Source of the DNA: Methanoculleus thermophilus
Lineage (GTDB): Archaea; Halobacteriota; Methanomicrobia; Methanomicrobiales; Methanoculleaceae
Direction: 5' to 3'
NCBI RefSeq assembly: GCF_001571405.1
Contig: NZ_BCNX01000003.1
Location: 1-64,000, forward strand
DNA: 64,000 nt
Shown piece by piece: positions 24,781 to 34,303 of this stretch (position 1 is the stretch's first letter; each line of letters begins with the position of its first letter). The translations under genes and the position numbers were made by a program. The notes below the pieces were generated by a model. It was not told the origin of the DNA. It made no database searches and saw only the letters and a program-made list of their open reading frames with translations.

Positions 24781-24891
24781 TGCTGCGGGTGGGATCCGAA
24801 CCCACGATCTCCAGATGTCCCAGGTTTGGACGCACCGTTTCGCTTGAAAACCCTATGAGTCTGGCGCCCTAACCAGCTAGGCCACCGCAGC
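24781..24891 (-). tRNA. tRNA-Met (CAT) with a 37-base intron
   Basis: The acceptor stem pairs GCTGCGG (24891 side) with CCGCAGC (24782-24788), with A as discriminator. The anticodon CAT lies at 24855-24857. An intron of about 37 bases (24817-24853) splits the anticodon loop one base after the anticodon, the canonical archaeal site. The stem CCAGA/TCTGG reforms when it is removed. An elongator tRNA-Met is more likely than the initiator. RtcB, encoded 8 kb away, would join the exons. Confidence 0.93.
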
Positions 24892-24945
24892 ACACAAAGT
24901 GCATTATAACAATGATGTATTGACAAATAAACCTTACGTCTCCCC

Positions 24946-24951
24946 AAAAAA
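24946..24951 (-). terminator. Oligo-T tract after pycA
   Basis: Six T residues on the minus strand follow the pycA stop by about 12 bases and precede a divergent tRNA region. This is a plausible archaeal termination signal. Confidence 0.35.
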
Positions 24952-24963
24952 TTGGATGACGGG

Positions 24964-26439
24964 TTACTTCATGTTTTTCTGTAGATACACGTTGACTGCT
25001 GCGGTTATTGCCGCCACATGTTTCCCCTGCCGGAGCGACGCGGCCAGTGTCTGCATACGCGCCTCTTCCTCGTGGAGGTAGCGGCGCAGATCCGCCATGA
25101 TATGCTCCTCCTGGAGGAAGTGTGTGTGCGTATCGCCGGCGATGAAGTGAGCGTTATGCATGATCGCGTAGTGGAGCGGGAGCGTTGTCTTCACACCCAG
25201 GATGACATACTCGTAGATGGCCCGGCGCATCCGCTGGATAGCCTCCTCGCGGTTGGAGCCGAGAGCGCAGAGCTTCGAGATCATCGAGTCGTAGTGCGGA
25301 GGGATGGTATAACCCACATGAATGCCGGAGTCAACCCGTATCCCCGGCCCGCCCGGGGAGCGGTAGCGGACAATCTTTCCTGGATCCGCAGCGAAGTTGT
25401 TCAGGGGGTCCTCAGCGTTAATCCGGCACTCGATCGCGTGCCCCCGGATACTGACATCCTCCTGGTCCATCGCGAGTTCCTCCCCGGCAGCGATGGCGAT
25501 CTGCTGCTTGACCATGTCAAGCCCTGTGATGAACTCCGTGACCGTGTGCTCCACCTGCAGCCGGGTGTTCACTTCCATGAAGTAGTAGTTGCCGTTTGAA
25601 TAGAGAAACTCCACCGTGCCGGCGTTCGTGTAGTTTGCTGCCTTTGCGGCGGCAATGGCCGAGGCTGTCATCCGTTCGCGGAGTGCGGGTGTCATGATCG
25701 GACAGGGTGCTTCCTCGAGCAGTTTCTGGTGCCGGCGCTGGATCGAGCACTCACGGTCGTAGAGGTGGAGGATGTGCCCTTTCGAATCGGCAAGGATCTG
25801 AATCTCGATGTGGCGCGGTTTCGTGAGATATTTCTCCACGAAGACCGTCGGATCTCCGAAGGCGGATTGGGCGATCCGCATGCCTTTTTCGATTGCTTCC
25901 TCGAGTTGCTCCTCGTTCTCGGCGATGTGCATCCCGATACCGCCGCCGCCCGCGCTTGCCTTCACAATCACCGGGTAGCCGATCTCAGCGGCGACCTTCT
26001 TCGCTTCATCGAGGCTCCTGACGCCTTCCGGGGTGCCGGGAAGGACCGGTACACCCGCATCGTGCATCATCTGCTTCGACCCGATCTTCGAGCCAAGAGC
26101 CTTGATGGTCTTCCACGATGGTCCGATAAACGTCAGACCTTCATCCTCGACAAGTTTTGCAAAATCGGCATTCTCAGCAAGGAACCCGTACCCCGGATGA
26201 ATTGCCTCCGCTCCGGTCTTCTTCGCCACATCGCAGATCCGCTCTTTGTTGAGGTAACTCTTTGATGGGTGCGCCTCGCCCACGCAGAATGCTTCGTCGG
26301 CATACTTGACGTGGAGTGAATTCTTGTCGGGTTCTGAGTAGATAGCAACCGTATCGATACCCAGTTCCCGGCAGGCACGCATAATCCGGATGGCAATCTC
26401 GCCACGGTTAGCAATCAGGATCTTGTCAAAGTACTTCAT
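24964..26439 (-). CDS. pycA: Pyruvate carboxylase subunit A (biotin carboxylase)
   Basis: This 491-residue subunit carboxylates biotin with ATP and bicarbonate. The start [19 protein letters not shown] is typical of the family. The ATP-grasp core shows the Gly-rich loop [12 protein letters not shown] near 158-169, and [14 protein letters not shown] near 287 carries the catalytic residues. A C-terminal tail follows as in methanogen PycA. It lies 14 bases after pycB on the same strand. In methanogens the enzyme makes oxaloacetate for the incomplete reductive TCA path. Confidence 0.95.
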   Translation of the reverse strand: MKYFDKILIANRGEIAIRIMRACRELGIDTVAIYSEPDKNSLHVKYADEAFCVGEAHPSKSYLNKERICDVAKKTGAEAIHPGYGFLAENADFAKLVEDEGLTFIGPSWKTIKALGSKIGSKQMMHDAGVPVLPGTPEGVRSLDEAKKVAAEIGYPVIVKASAGGGGIGMHIAENEEQLEEAIEKGMRIAQSAFGDPTVFVEKYLTKPRHIEIQILADSKGHILHLYDRECSIQRRHQKLLEEAPCPIMTPALRERMTASAIAAAKAANYTNAGTVEFLYSNGNYYFMEVNTRLQVEHTVTEFITGLDMVKQQIAIAAGEELAMDQEDVSIRGHAIECRINAEDPLNNFAADPGKIVRYRSPGGPGIRVDSGIHVGYTIPPHYDSMISKLCALGSNREEAIQRMRRAIYEYVILGVKTTLPLHYAIMHNAHFIAGDTHTHFLQEEHIMADLRRYLHEEEARMQTLAASLRQGKHVAAITAAVNVYLQKNMK

Positions 26440-26453
26440 CGCGCAAACAGTCC

Positions 26454-28208
26454 CTATTCGATGATCATGAGCACATCGCCGTTCTGCACGACGTCCCCGG
26501 CATCCACGAAGATCTCCTTCACCGTGCCGTCGCGTGGACTGCGGATTGGGTTCTCCATCTTCATCGCTTCAAGGACAATGAGGGTATCGCCCTTCTTGAC
26601 GGTGCTCCCACGCTCGGTCATCACCTTCAGGACCATGCCCTGCATGTTGCTCTTGACGCCGCCGGCGACCTCGCCGCGGGGGATCCTCTCTTTGGCTGAT
26701 GATTCGGCTGCAGGTCCCGGGACCGAGCCTCCCTCCACGGTAATGATCCGGACCGAGAAGATCTCGCCGTCCACCTCCACCTCCATGGACCGGGGTATGC
26801 CTGCAGCCCCTGCTGGTGCGGTGACGACTGCCGTCTTTTCCGGGATCACTTCGGCCTTCCGCTCGCCCCGGAGGAACGAGGGAGCAATGTTTGGATAGAG
26901 GATATAGGTGAGAACGTCCTCCTCACGGGTGACGAGACCCTGCTCCATTGCTTCCGCCCGCATCTGCTCGTAGATGGGTTCGAGGAGATCCGCCGGACGG
27001 ACCGTGATCGGTTTCTCGTCGCCGATGATCATCTTCTGCACCTCCGTGCTGATCGGGGCGGGTGAGCGGCCGTAACAGCCGAGGACGTAGTCCTTTACCT
27101 CTTTTGTCACGTTCCGGTAGCGTCCGCCCATCAGAACGTTGAGCACCGCCTGCGTGCCCACGATCTGGCTTGTCGGTGTCACGAGCGGCGGGTAGCCGAG
27201 GTCCTCTCTAACCCGGGGGATCTCGTGGAGCACCTCATCCAGGCGGTCAAGTGCATTCTGCTCCTTTAACTGGGAGACGAGGTTTGAGATCATACCGCCC
27301 GGAAGCTGGTAGATCAGCACGTCCGAGTCAACCCTGTCTGCGATGGAGTTGAAGAGCGGATCGTACTTCTCCCGAATCTCACGGCAGATGTTGCGGACCT
27401 TGCGGAGTTTGATGAGGTCTATCTTTGTATCCCGCGGCGTTCCGGCGACGCTTGCAACGACACTCTCCGTTGGAGGCTGGGATGTGCCGAGGGAGAACGG
27501 CGACATCGCCGTGTCAAGAATATCCACGCCGGCATCGATCGCCGCCTGATAACTCAGGGGTGCCACGCCGCTCGTACAGTGGGAGTGGAGACAGACCTTG
27601 ACATCTGCTACCTTCTTGATCCCCGAGATAAGGTCTCGGGCATCATGGGGCATGATCAGTCCGGCCATGTCCTTGATGCAGATCGAGTCGCAGCCAAGCG
27701 TATAGAGCTCCTGCGCCATATCGATAAAGGACGCAACGGAGTGAACCGGGCTTGTCGTGTAGGAGATTGCGCCCTGCAGGTGCGCGCCGACGTTCTGGAC
27801 CTCCTCCATCGCTTTCTTCATATTCCGGATATCATTCAATGCATCAAAGACCCGGAAGATGTCAACTCCGTTCCGCGCCGATGCCTCTACGAACTTCTCC
27901 ACCACATCGTCCGGATAATGCCGGTACCCTACGAGGTTCTGCCCTCGCAGAAGCATCTGGATAGGAGTGCGCTTGAGTTCAGCCTTCAGCATCCTGAGAC
28001 GGTCCCAGGGATCGTCGTTGAGGAACCTGATGCAGCTGTCAAAGGTCGCCCCGCCCCAGGCTTCGACAGAGAAAAAACCCACTTCGTCGATGGCTCGGGC
28101 AAGAGGGAGCATATCTTCTGTCCGCAACCGGGTGGCGATGAGCGATTGATGCGCATCCCTAAGCGTGGTGTCGGTGATATTGAGTGTATCCGATTTGGCA
28201 GCACACAT
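26454..28208 (-). CDS. pycB: Pyruvate carboxylase subunit B (carboxyltransferase and biotin carrier)
   Basis: This 584-residue subunit transfers the carboxyl group from biotin to pyruvate. The N-terminal carboxyltransferase barrel starts [18 protein letters not shown], with metal ligands in [11 protein letters not shown] conserved carboxylase domain follows. The C-terminal 70 residues are the biotinyl domain with the acceptor Lys in [11 protein letters not shown] near 552. It sits just downstream of the biotin transporter operon. A TATA-like element (28235-28248) gives it its own promoter. An oxaloacetate decarboxylase alpha is the near alternative, but the pycA neighbour decides. Confidence 0.94.
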   Translation of the reverse strand: MCAAKSDTLNITDTTLRDAHQSLIATRLRTEDMLPLARAIDEVGFFSVEAWGGATFDSCIRFLNDDPWDRLRMLKAELKRTPIQMLLRGQNLVGYRHYPDDVVEKFVEASARNGVDIFRVFDALNDIRNMKKAMEEVQNVGAHLQGAISYTTSPVHSVASFIDMAQELYTLGCDSICIKDMAGLIMPHDARDLISGIKKVADVKVCLHSHCTSGVAPLSYQAAIDAGVDILDTAMSPFSLGTSQPPTESVVASVAGTPRDTKIDLIKLRKVRNICREIREKYDPLFNSIADRVDSDVLIYQLPGGMISNLVSQLKEQNALDRLDEVLHEIPRVREDLGYPPLVTPTSQIVGTQAVLNVLMGGRYRNVTKEVKDYVLGCYGRSPAPISTEVQKMIIGDEKPITVRPADLLEPIYEQMRAEAMEQGLVTREEDVLTYILYPNIAPSFLRGERKAEVIPEKTAVVTAPAGAAGIPRSMEVEVDGEIFSVRIITVEGGSVPGPAAESSAKERIPRGEVAGGVKSNMQGMVLKVMTERGSTVKKGDTLIVLEAMKMENPIRSPRDGTVKEIFVDAGDVVQNGDVLMIIE

Positions 28209-28234
28209 CGAATTTGCACCTCGAAGGGCTGAGA

Positions 28235-28248
28235 AAATATCAATAAAG
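28235..28248 (-). promoter_or_regulatory. TATA-like element before pycB
   Basis: The minus strand reads TTTATTGATATTTT about 27 bases before the pycB ATG, suggesting a leaderless or short-leader transcript for pycBA separate from the transporter operon. No BirA operator is visible here. Confidence 0.35.
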
Positions 28249-28260
28249 CCTCTAGAAAAT

Positions 28261-28914
28261 TCATCCTAATAATATAAAAACGTCGCGAAGGGGCAGGCAC
28301 GATAAAATCCCAAAAAATACGGCTGATATGGATGCCAGAAGATCTTTTGAGTCCCTCCTGAACTCTGGACAGATCTCTCCTCCGAACGTATACCCCCGCA
28401 CGGCAAGCAGCCGTGCGATATCGTCGGATCGCCGGATCTCCGTAACAATGAGGGTGACGGCGAGCGGCACGATCGAGCGCAGACCGGGTCGGATTCCCTT
28501 CAGTGCCATTGCCACCTGCGCATGCTCGATATCCTCCCGGATAACGGCGAGCCCTCCAATTCCCATCTCGGCAATGAGCCCGATCTCGAATCCAACCCGG
28601 TTGCCGAGGGCCCAGACCGCCACAGAAAGAGCATCTCCCTCCCTCGTCTCGGCATATGCCCATGCAGCAAGCAGCAGAATCACGGTCATCCGGATGAAGT
28701 AGGAGAGACCAGGTCCGCCCTCCAATGCAGAGACGAGGGCTGTGACGCCGATCATCGCAATAAGGGGGATGAGCACCCGCGGTCCCGGGAGGGTTTTTGT
28801 GCGCGGTGTCGCGAGCAGCCACCAGACGAGGGCTGCGACGGCTCCTGCCGTGCTTGCAAACGCAGCAAGCGAGAGGACAGCAGCCGCAAGGAACCTCAGT
28901 CGCGGATCCTGCAT
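28261..28914 (-). CDS. ecfT: Energy-coupling factor transmembrane protein EcfT
   Basis: This 217-residue membrane protein couples two ECF ATPases to a substrate-binding S component. Four to five hydrophobic segments are visible (FLAAAVLSLAAFAS, VLIPLIAMIGVTALV, FIRMTVILLLAAWAY). The two coupling motifs appear as ALKGIRPG and AVRGYTFGG near 145 and 180. It overlaps the ATPase gene by 19 bases. With bioY in the same operon it should form the biotin ECF transporter. I chose ATG 28914; longer frames would run through the ATPase gene. Confidence 0.82.
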   Translation of the reverse strand: MQDPRLRFLAAAVLSLAAFASTAGAVAALVWWLLATPRTKTLPGPRVLIPLIAMIGVTALVSALEGGPGLSYFIRMTVILLLAAWAYAETREGDALSVAVWALGNRVGFEIGLIAEMGIGGLAVIREDIEHAQVAMALKGIRPGLRSIVPLAVTLIVTEIRRSDDIARLLAVRGYTFGGEICPEFRRDSKDLLASISAVFFGILSCLPLRDVFILLG

Positions 28915-29594
28915 AGCGCCTCCCGGGCGTCCTGGAGCCTGATGTTTTCCGGGCGCGCACCCTCGTTTAAGGCGTATGCAAGGTACGGCGGAGCGTGCCG
29001 CCATCTGGGAATCGCATGGGGAACACCGCCGAGGCCGGTCAGGGTTCCGTTCTCCATCTCCCAGATTGCATCCACCCGGGGGAGGACCGCGCTCTCGTGC
29101 GAGAAGATGATTGTGATGCCCTCTCTCCTCCCCTCGATCATCCTGCAGGTCCTCTGTTTTGCGGTGCAGTCGAGCGAGCTGAACGGTTCGTCCAGCATCA
29201 AGAGGTCCGGATCTTGCATGATGGCGCAACAAAGGGTCAGCCGTTTGAGTTCACCGCGGGAGAGGCGGAACGGGTCATCGTCTGCACGCCCGACCAGATC
29301 CGCCCGGGCAAGCACCTCGTCCGGGTCAAGGCCCCAGGATGCAGCCTCCCCGGCGACGGTCGAGGATGTTATGTGGTACTCCGGGAACTGGAGCAGGACC
29401 TGGACCGAGGAGATCCCGTGCCTTCGGACGGCGCCACCGGTTGGACGGAGAAGCCCTGCGATCAGGAGGGCGAGCGTCGATTTTCCACTGCCCACCGGAC
29501 CGCTGACCAGGTGTACGCCCTCATCGAAGGTGCCGCTGCCCCGGAGGGTGAACGTCCCCCGGGCAAACAGGAGTTCATCAAGTTCCACTCTCAT
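28896..29594 (-). CDS. ecfA2: ECF transporter ATP-binding protein (second copy)
   Basis: This 232-residue ABC ATPase has Walker A GPVGSGKST near 32-40, the Q-loop LLQFPEY, signature FRLSRGELKRL and Walker B LLMLDEPFSSLD. The signature is SRGEL instead of LSGGQ, as is common for one half of an ECF ATPase pair. Start ATG 29594 overlaps the first ATPase gene by 4 bases. It pairs with the product of the upstream gene to power BioY-EcfT. Confidence 0.85.
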   Translation of the reverse strand: MRVELDELLFARGTFTLRGSGTFDEGVHLVSGPVGSGKSTLALLIAGLLRPTGGAVRRHGISSVQVLLQFPEYHITSSTVAGEAASWGLDPDEVLARADLVGRADDDPFRLSRGELKRLTLCCAIMQDPDLLMLDEPFSSLDCTAKQRTCRMIEGRREGITIIFSHESAVLPRVDAIWEMENGTLTGLGGVPHAIPRWRHAPPYLAYALNEGARPENIRLQDAREALCRIRD

Positions 29595-30262
29595 GAACGG
29601 AGCCTCCAGATCGTCGGGTAAAAGCACGTCCCCTCGAGCGCCGAGAAGACCTCGTCGGGCGTCCCGTGGTGCCGGACCCTGCCGCCGTCCATGAAGAGGA
29701 TGAAGTCCGCTTCGGCTGCGGCATCCATCGATTGGGTGCACCAGAGGACGTGGGCGGCCGGGCTCTCCCGCACGATGCGGTGGACGCGCTTTGCGGTCCC
29801 GGCGTCCAGGTGCGAGTCGGCCTCGTCGAGGATCAGCACCTCGGGGTTATCGACAACGGCCGCGGCCAGCCCGACGAGGGCCTTCTCTCCCCCGGAGAGG
29901 GCCGAGACCTTCTTATCGAGGAGGTGGACGATGCCGACCGCCTCTGCGGCCGCCCTGACAAGTTCATCCGCCCTCGTACAGGGGTAATGGCGGAACCGCG
30001 GGGTCGATGCAATCTCGTCGTAGACCCGGGAGAAGAGGAGCGTCCGGTCCGGGAACTCCCCTACCCACCCGATCTTTGCAGCGGACGGCGGCTTTCCGAG
30101 GATCTGGACTCTCCCCCTCTTTGGCTCCTCGAGTCCGGCGCAGACCGAGAGGAGCGTCGTTTTTCCGCTCCCGTTCGGCCCGATCACGGCGATATGGCGT
30201 GCAACGAGAGAGAGATCGGGAATATCGAGCAGTTTATGCCGAAGATCGGTGATGCGGATCAT
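29591..30262 (-). CDS. ecfA1: ECF transporter ATP-binding protein (first copy)
   Basis: This 223-residue ABC ATPase has Walker A GPNGSGKTT near 27-35, signature SALSGGEKALV and Walker B VLILDEADSHLD. Its Walker B ends EAD where most have EP. Start ATG 30262 overlaps bioY by 4 bases. It works with the other ATPase and EcfT in biotin uptake. Confidence 0.85.
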   Translation of the reverse strand: MIRITDLRHKLLDIPDLSLVARHIAVIGPNGSGKTTLLSVCAGLEEPKRGRVQILGKPPSAAKIGWVGEFPDRTLLFSRVYDEIASTPRFRHYPCTRADELVRAAAEAVGIVHLLDKKVSALSGGEKALVGLAAAVVDNPEVLILDEADSHLDAGTAKRVHRIVRESPAAHVLWCTQSMDAAAEADFILFMDGGRVRHHGTPDEVFSALEGTCFYPTIWRLRS

Positions 30263-30759
30263 GCCAGACGCTTTCCTATCGAGTACGCTGCTGCGACCTT
30301 CACGACCTCCCCGATGACGAACGGGGCGACCCCGAGCAGGACAGCCTGGGGGAGCGCAAGCGAGGCCGAGTAGGCGAGCCATGCAACCCCGAAGAGGTAG
30401 ATGACGGTTGTCGCCAGAATCAGGCCTCCTACACGCCACTGTATCGATTCATGCTCGTAGGCGAGCCCGACGATGAGGGCGGCGGGGATGAAGCCGATCA
30501 GGTACCCTCCCGTCGGGCCGAGGAGCACCCCAAGACCCGCCGTACCGTTATGGAACATCGGCAGGTTCGCCGCCCCGAGGAGGACGTAGAGCCCGACGGG
30601 TATCACTCCGTAGCGTTTCATGACGATACCCGCAAGAAGCACAAAGAGTGTCTGGAGTGTGAGCGGGACCGGGGGCAACGGGATGGATATCCAGCTCCCG
30701 GCAGCAATTAGCGCGATAAACGTGCCGCTGTAGGCAAGGATCCGTGTTCGACGTATCAT
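30259..30759 (-). CDS. bioY: Biotin transporter BioY
   Basis: This 166-residue membrane protein is the biotin-binding S component. Family features are visible: PLPPVPLTLQTLFVLLAGI near 28-46 and GPTGGYLIGFIPAALIVG near 81-98. Six hydrophobic segments fit the family. It is the first gene of the transporter operon and lies 39 bases downstream of a BirA-type operator. The enzyme needing the imported biotin, pyruvate carboxylase, is encoded just beyond the operon. Confidence 0.93.
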   Translation of the reverse strand: MIRRTRILAYSGTFIALIAAGSWISIPLPPVPLTLQTLFVLLAGIVMKRYGVIPVGLYVLLGAANLPMFHNGTAGLGVLLGPTGGYLIGFIPAALIVGLAYEHESIQWRVGGLILATTVIYLFGVAWLAYSASLALPQAVLLGVAPFVIGEVVKVAAAYSIGKRLA

Positions 30760-30797
30760 CTAGACCGTCTAGTATGGGACGGCCGAAGAGAAAAATC

Positions 30798-30829
30798 CTG
30801 TCAACCAAAAATTTTGTTGTGGTTGACAG
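30798..30829. promoter_or_regulatory. BirA operator between birA and bioY
   Basis: CTGTCAACC at 30798-30806 and GGTTGACAG at 30821-30829 are perfect 9-base arms separated by 14 bases. This matches the general form of the BirA operator, TTGTxAACC-N14/15-GGTTxACAA. The AT-rich spacer probably contains the bioY TATA box, so BirA with biotinyl-AMP would block transcription. A second small palindrome, CTAGACCGTCTAG, lies at the bioY start. Confidence 0.85.
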
Positions 30830-30839
30830 GTGGCCCGGG

Positions 30840-31820
30840 TCAGAACTGGAAACAGTCGCCGGAGATAACCCGCTCGACCTCTCCGTTGTCCTTGCGGATG
30901 ATCAGGGCGCCGTGCCTGTCGATGTCGATGGCTTCTCCCTCAAAGGTCTTGTTGATGGTCTTGATGACGACCCGGTGCTCAAGCGTCAGGGAGAGGGTCT
31001 TCCACTCGCGAATGATGGAATCGTATTCTCCATCCTCGAGCTGCCGATAGCGCAGCTCAAATTCCCGCAGTATCCGGGCAAGAAGCGCCACACGATCGAC
31101 CTCATGGCCCACCTCATCCTTGAGCGAGGTGATTGTCTTCTGCAGGTCCGATGGTAGATCGGCAAGTGAGATGTTCGCATCGATCCCGATCCCGAGAAGG
31201 GCATAGTGGACGGTATCTGCCTCTGCGGCGAGCTCCAGGAGCAGCCCGGCAACCTTCTTATCCCCGATGAAGATGTCGTTGGGCCACTTGATGAGGGCGC
31301 TGATGTTGTACTCCTTCCGAATGGCCCGGGCGATTGCGATCGCCCCGGCCATGGTGATCATGAAGAGGTTGTCAAGCGGGATCCGCGGTTTTAAGACGAT
31401 GGTGGCCCAGATCCCACCGGCGGGCGAGACCCAGGCGCGTCCGAGTCTCCCAACGCCGCCGGTCTGCTCCTCGGCGATGATCACCAGACCGTGCAGTTGT
31501 TCAGGATCCGTCTCGCCGGCAAGTCTCTTCCCGATCCAGCTTGTGGATGCGGTGCGGTCGAAGTGGCGGATCTGCCGTCCGATGACCTGCGTGCGAAGTT
31601 TTTTCTGGATCTCGTACGGAAGGAGCCTGCTTGTTGCCGCTTCAAGGCGATAGCCTTCCGCCCGCGATGATGAGATACGGTATCCCAACTTTCGGAGTTC
31701 ACGTATCTGTTTCCAGACTGCTGAACGGGTTATGCCCAGTTGCTCTGCAATTCGCTCGCCCGATACCGGGCCGGATGCTTCTTCGAGAATCTTTAATACG
31801 CTGATTGCCGTATCCTTCAT
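30840..31820 (-). CDS. birA: Bifunctional biotin protein ligase and repressor BirA
   Basis: This 326-residue protein joins biotin to PycB and can act as repressor. The N-terminal winged helix is at 1-60 (GERIAEQLGITRSAVWKQIREL). The ligase domain shows TEEQTGGVGRLGRAW-like EEQTGGVGRLGRAWVSP near 117-133 for biotinyl-AMP binding and KWPNDIFIGDKKVAGLL near 183. The C-terminal SH3-like domain ends the protein. Presence of the DNA-binding domain and a matching operator just downstream supports regulation. It follows DUF2111 by 5 bases. Confidence 0.95.
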   Translation of the reverse strand: MKDTAISVLKILEEASGPVSGERIAEQLGITRSAVWKQIRELRKLGYRISSSRAEGYRLEAATSRLLPYEIQKKLRTQVIGRQIRHFDRTASTSWIGKRLAGETDPEQLHGLVIIAEEQTGGVGRLGRAWVSPAGGIWATIVLKPRIPLDNLFMITMAGAIAIARAIRKEYNISALIKWPNDIFIGDKKVAGLLLELAAEADTVHYALLGIGIDANISLADLPSDLQKTITSLKDEVGHEVDRVALLARILREFELRYRQLEDGEYDSIIREWKTLSLTLEHRVVIKTINKTFEGEAIDIDRHGALIIRKDNGEVERVISGDCFQF

Positions 31821-31825
31821 GTCTA

Positions 31826-32248
31826 TTACCTTTGCGTTGCAGGCGACTCAGTCGAGGGCGGATATGGATTCTCACCAAAGATCTGCCTTTGGATCTCCGC
31901 GTTCTGCTCCATGAAACCCGCAATATCGAAGATCCCGGTCACATCGACGATCCCAATCGCGCCGATGGCCTTGCCTTCCTCGTTTCGCACCGGCGCCACT
32001 ACCACCGGGATGCCTTTGTATGGGCCTCCTTGCGGCCTGACCCTCAACGTGACGTTCTCCGCCAGGACTTCTTCAAGAACGGGGCCGGTATAGGCCTCCT
32101 CAATAATCTTCCCTCCCTCGATTCTGAGTCCGGGGTAATCTCGGGAGCGTGCTGTAACAGGCAGACGGCCAAGCAGTTCATGGATACTCATCATGATTGG
32201 AGCGAGATCGCGCGCTCTCGAAGACTCAGAGATGATATACTGCTCCAT
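31826..32248 (-). CDS. DUF2111 protein, methanogen-specific
   Basis: This 140-residue protein fits DUF2111, a family known mainly from methanogens. The conserved part is at about 30-125 (LPVTARSRDYPGLRIEGGKIIEE, GIPVVVAPVRNEEGKAIGAIGIVD), resembling a PAS/GAF-like sensory or small-molecule-binding fold. It is 5 bases before birA and probably co-transcribed. A link to biotin is inferred only from position. Confidence 0.75.
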   Translation of the reverse strand: MEQYIISESSRARDLAPIMMSIHELLGRLPVTARSRDYPGLRIEGGKIIEEAYTGPVLEEVLAENVTLRVRPQGGPYKGIPVVVAPVRNEEGKAIGAIGIVDVTGIFDIAGFMEQNAEIQRQIFGENPYPPSTESPATQR

Positions 32249-32280
32249 GGTCGTACCCCTAACTTTTCATCACGGTTTAT

Positions 32281-32859
32281 CTAAAATAATGTTTCCCTCT
32301 CGTTGCAGGAGAACTCCTTCAAAAATTCACGTGTTGGGTACTCATGGATACTGGAGATCAGAATTATTCCGTCGCCGACCACCTTCTCGATGAGAAGCGC
32401 CTCACCGGTATCCGCGGCGGCAAGCGTCTCACCGCCGTGGGACGGGAAGGTGCCATCACACTCGACGGCGGTCAGGTCGTATCCGGAGAACAGGGAGTTG
32501 TATCTGCTCTCCCTCTCGAACCTGACGGCACGCGGCCCATAGGCGAACGTATAGGTTACCGGGAATGGGAGCCAGTCGTAGGCGTCATCACGAGAGCATC
32601 CTGCCCCGAAGACAAGCAGTCGCCCACCGTTCTCGACGAAACGCCGGATACGCCCCTCTGCGGCCCGAAGAGCCGGAAGAAGGTTTGAGTAGGACGGGTT
32701 TGCAAACCCCGTCGGGACGATGAGTGAACCGAATCGTCCGCGCCAGAAGGGAGATCCAAGCATATGGGGGTTGACCGTCTCACAGCAGGAGCCGCAGTCC
32801 TCGATGAGCCGCGAGAACATGAGAGGACTGTCCCAGAGCAGCCCGGTTCTGCCGGTCAC
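32281..32859 (-). CDS. Hypothetical protein, amidotransferase-like fold
   Basis: This 192-residue protein resembles class I amidotransferase-like domains of the ThuA type (SLIVPTGFANPSYSNLLPALR, FVENGGRLLVFGAG) but has no clear catalytic triad. It overlaps rtcB by 4 bases, so it belongs to the archease-rtcB operon. No function can be named; the GGRLLVFG turn is the strongest family clue. Confidence 0.55.
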   Translation of the reverse strand: MTGRTGLLWDSPLMFSRLIEDCGSCCETVNPHMLGSPFWRGRFGSLIVPTGFANPSYSNLLPALRAAEGRIRRFVENGGRLLVFGAGCSRDDAYDWLPFPVTYTFAYGPRAVRFERESRYNSLFSGYDLTAVECDGTFPSHGGETLAAADTGEALLIEKVVGDGIILISSIHEYPTREFLKEFSCNERETLF

Positions 32860-34292
32860 CCCTTGATCACCCCGAGCGGCTCAAGTCGGACAACGATATC
32901 CGAGAGGCCTGCTTCATGCACGACCCGGACCACTTCCCCGCTTGGCTTATAGACTTCGGGTGCTTCTTCAGCGAGGGCGGCGTCGCTGTGAGCTCGCACC
33001 ACAATGCCCTCTCCTGCGAGTTGCTCCCGGAGTTCTCTCCCGCGGACTTCTTTCTTCGCCTTCGACCGGCTGAGCACTCTCCCTGCGCCGTGGCAGGTGC
33101 TCCCGAAGGTCTTTTCCATAGCAGTCGATGTGCCGCGGAGGAGGTAAGAGGACGTCCCCATGCTTCCTGGGATGATCACGGGTTGCCCGATCGCGGCATA
33201 CTCCCTGGGAATACCCGCTGCCCCGGGACCGAACGCTCGTGTCGCGCCTTTGCGATGGACGCAGACCTCCATCGACGCACCGTCGACGTCGTGGCGCTCG
33301 AACTTTGCGACGTTGTGTGCGACATCGTAGATGAGCCGCATCTCATCGTAATCGATCCCGAAGAGCTGCGAAAAGACTTTTCTTGCCTCGTGCATGATGA
33401 CCTGTCGATTCGCCCAGGCATAATTTGCAGCGCAGACCATGGCGCCATAGTACGCACGCCCTTCTGGGGAATCGATAGGAGCGCAGGCAAGTTGCCGATC
33501 CGGGAGTTGTATCCCGTATTTCGAAAGCGCCCCCTCGAGCACCCGTATGTGGTCGGTGGCGACCTGGTGGCCGAGACCCCGTGAGCCGCAGTGGACCATG
33601 AAACAGACCTGTCCCTCAGATATTCCAAAGGCCTTCGCAACCTCGGGATTGACGATCTCTCGCGCCACCTGAACCTCCAGGAAGTGGTTTCCCGCGCCGA
33701 GCGTCCCGATCTGCGGCACGCCTCGCTGGCGTGCTTTGGCACTGACCGTCTCCGGTTGTGCGCCGGGCATCGCGCCTTCCTCCTCGCACCGGGCAAGATC
33801 AGCGCTCGTGCCGAGTCCGCGCTCAACCGCCCATCGTGCGCCGTCGACCATGATATCGGAGAGCTCCTTGTTTGAGACCCGCAAGGTGCTTTTTGCACCA
33901 ACACCTGTCGGTACCGCGGCAAAGAGGCTCTCGATCAGTTCTCGCTTCTTGCCGGAGAGATCGGCCTCGGTCAGAGGTGTCGTGATCAGCCGGACGCCGC
34001 AGTTGATGTCGAAGCCAACCCCGCCGGGAGAGATGACCCCCTCAGTCATATCAAACGCGGCAACACCGCCGATGGGAAACCCGTATCCCCAATGAATATC
34101 GGGCATGGCAAGCGAGTGTTTCACAATCCCGGGAAGGGTTGCGACGTTTGCAAGCTGACGAATTGCCCCTTCCTCAAGTGTCTCTCCAAGCGACGGTGAG
34201 AGGAAGAAACGCCCGGGTACCCGCATATTGGGAACATACCCGATGGGGACCTCCCATTCGAGGTCTCCGACTTTATTGATTCCTTCAAGCAT
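32856..34292 (-). CDS. rtcB: RNA-splicing ligase RtcB
   Basis: This 478-residue enzyme joins RNA 2',3'-cyclic phosphate or 3'-phosphate ends to 5'-OH ends using GTP and manganese; in archaea it completes tRNA splicing. Family landmarks are visible: MPDIHWGYGFPIGGVAAFD near 63-81, SPGGVGFDINCGVR near 89-102, GAGNHFLEVQ near 202, MVHCGSRGLGHQ near 232, and the guanylated His region GSTCHGAGRVLSRSKAKK near 395-412. No intein is present. It follows archease by 11 bases. An intron-containing tRNA-Met lies in the same window. Confidence 0.95.
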   Translation of the reverse strand: MLEGINKVGDLEWEVPIGYVPNMRVPGRFFLSPSLGETLEEGAIRQLANVATLPGIVKHSLAMPDIHWGYGFPIGGVAAFDMTEGVISPGGVGFDINCGVRLITTPLTEADLSGKKRELIESLFAAVPTGVGAKSTLRVSNKELSDIMVDGARWAVERGLGTSADLARCEEEGAMPGAQPETVSAKARQRGVPQIGTLGAGNHFLEVQVAREIVNPEVAKAFGISEGQVCFMVHCGSRGLGHQVATDHIRVLEGALSKYGIQLPDRQLACAPIDSPEGRAYYGAMVCAANYAWANRQVIMHEARKVFSQLFGIDYDEMRLIYDVAHNVAKFERHDVDGASMEVCVHRKGATRAFGPGAAGIPREYAAIGQPVIIPGSMGTSSYLLRGTSTAMEKTFGSTCHGAGRVLSRSKAKKEVRGRELREQLAGEGIVVRAHSDAALAEEAPEVYKPSGEVVRVVHEAGLSDIVVRLEPLGVIKG

Positions 34293-34303
34293 ATGGACCC
34301 CTC

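Noticed and set aside
32856-34292. Intein within RtcB
   Set aside because: The protein is of normal length and the conserved blocks run without interruption.
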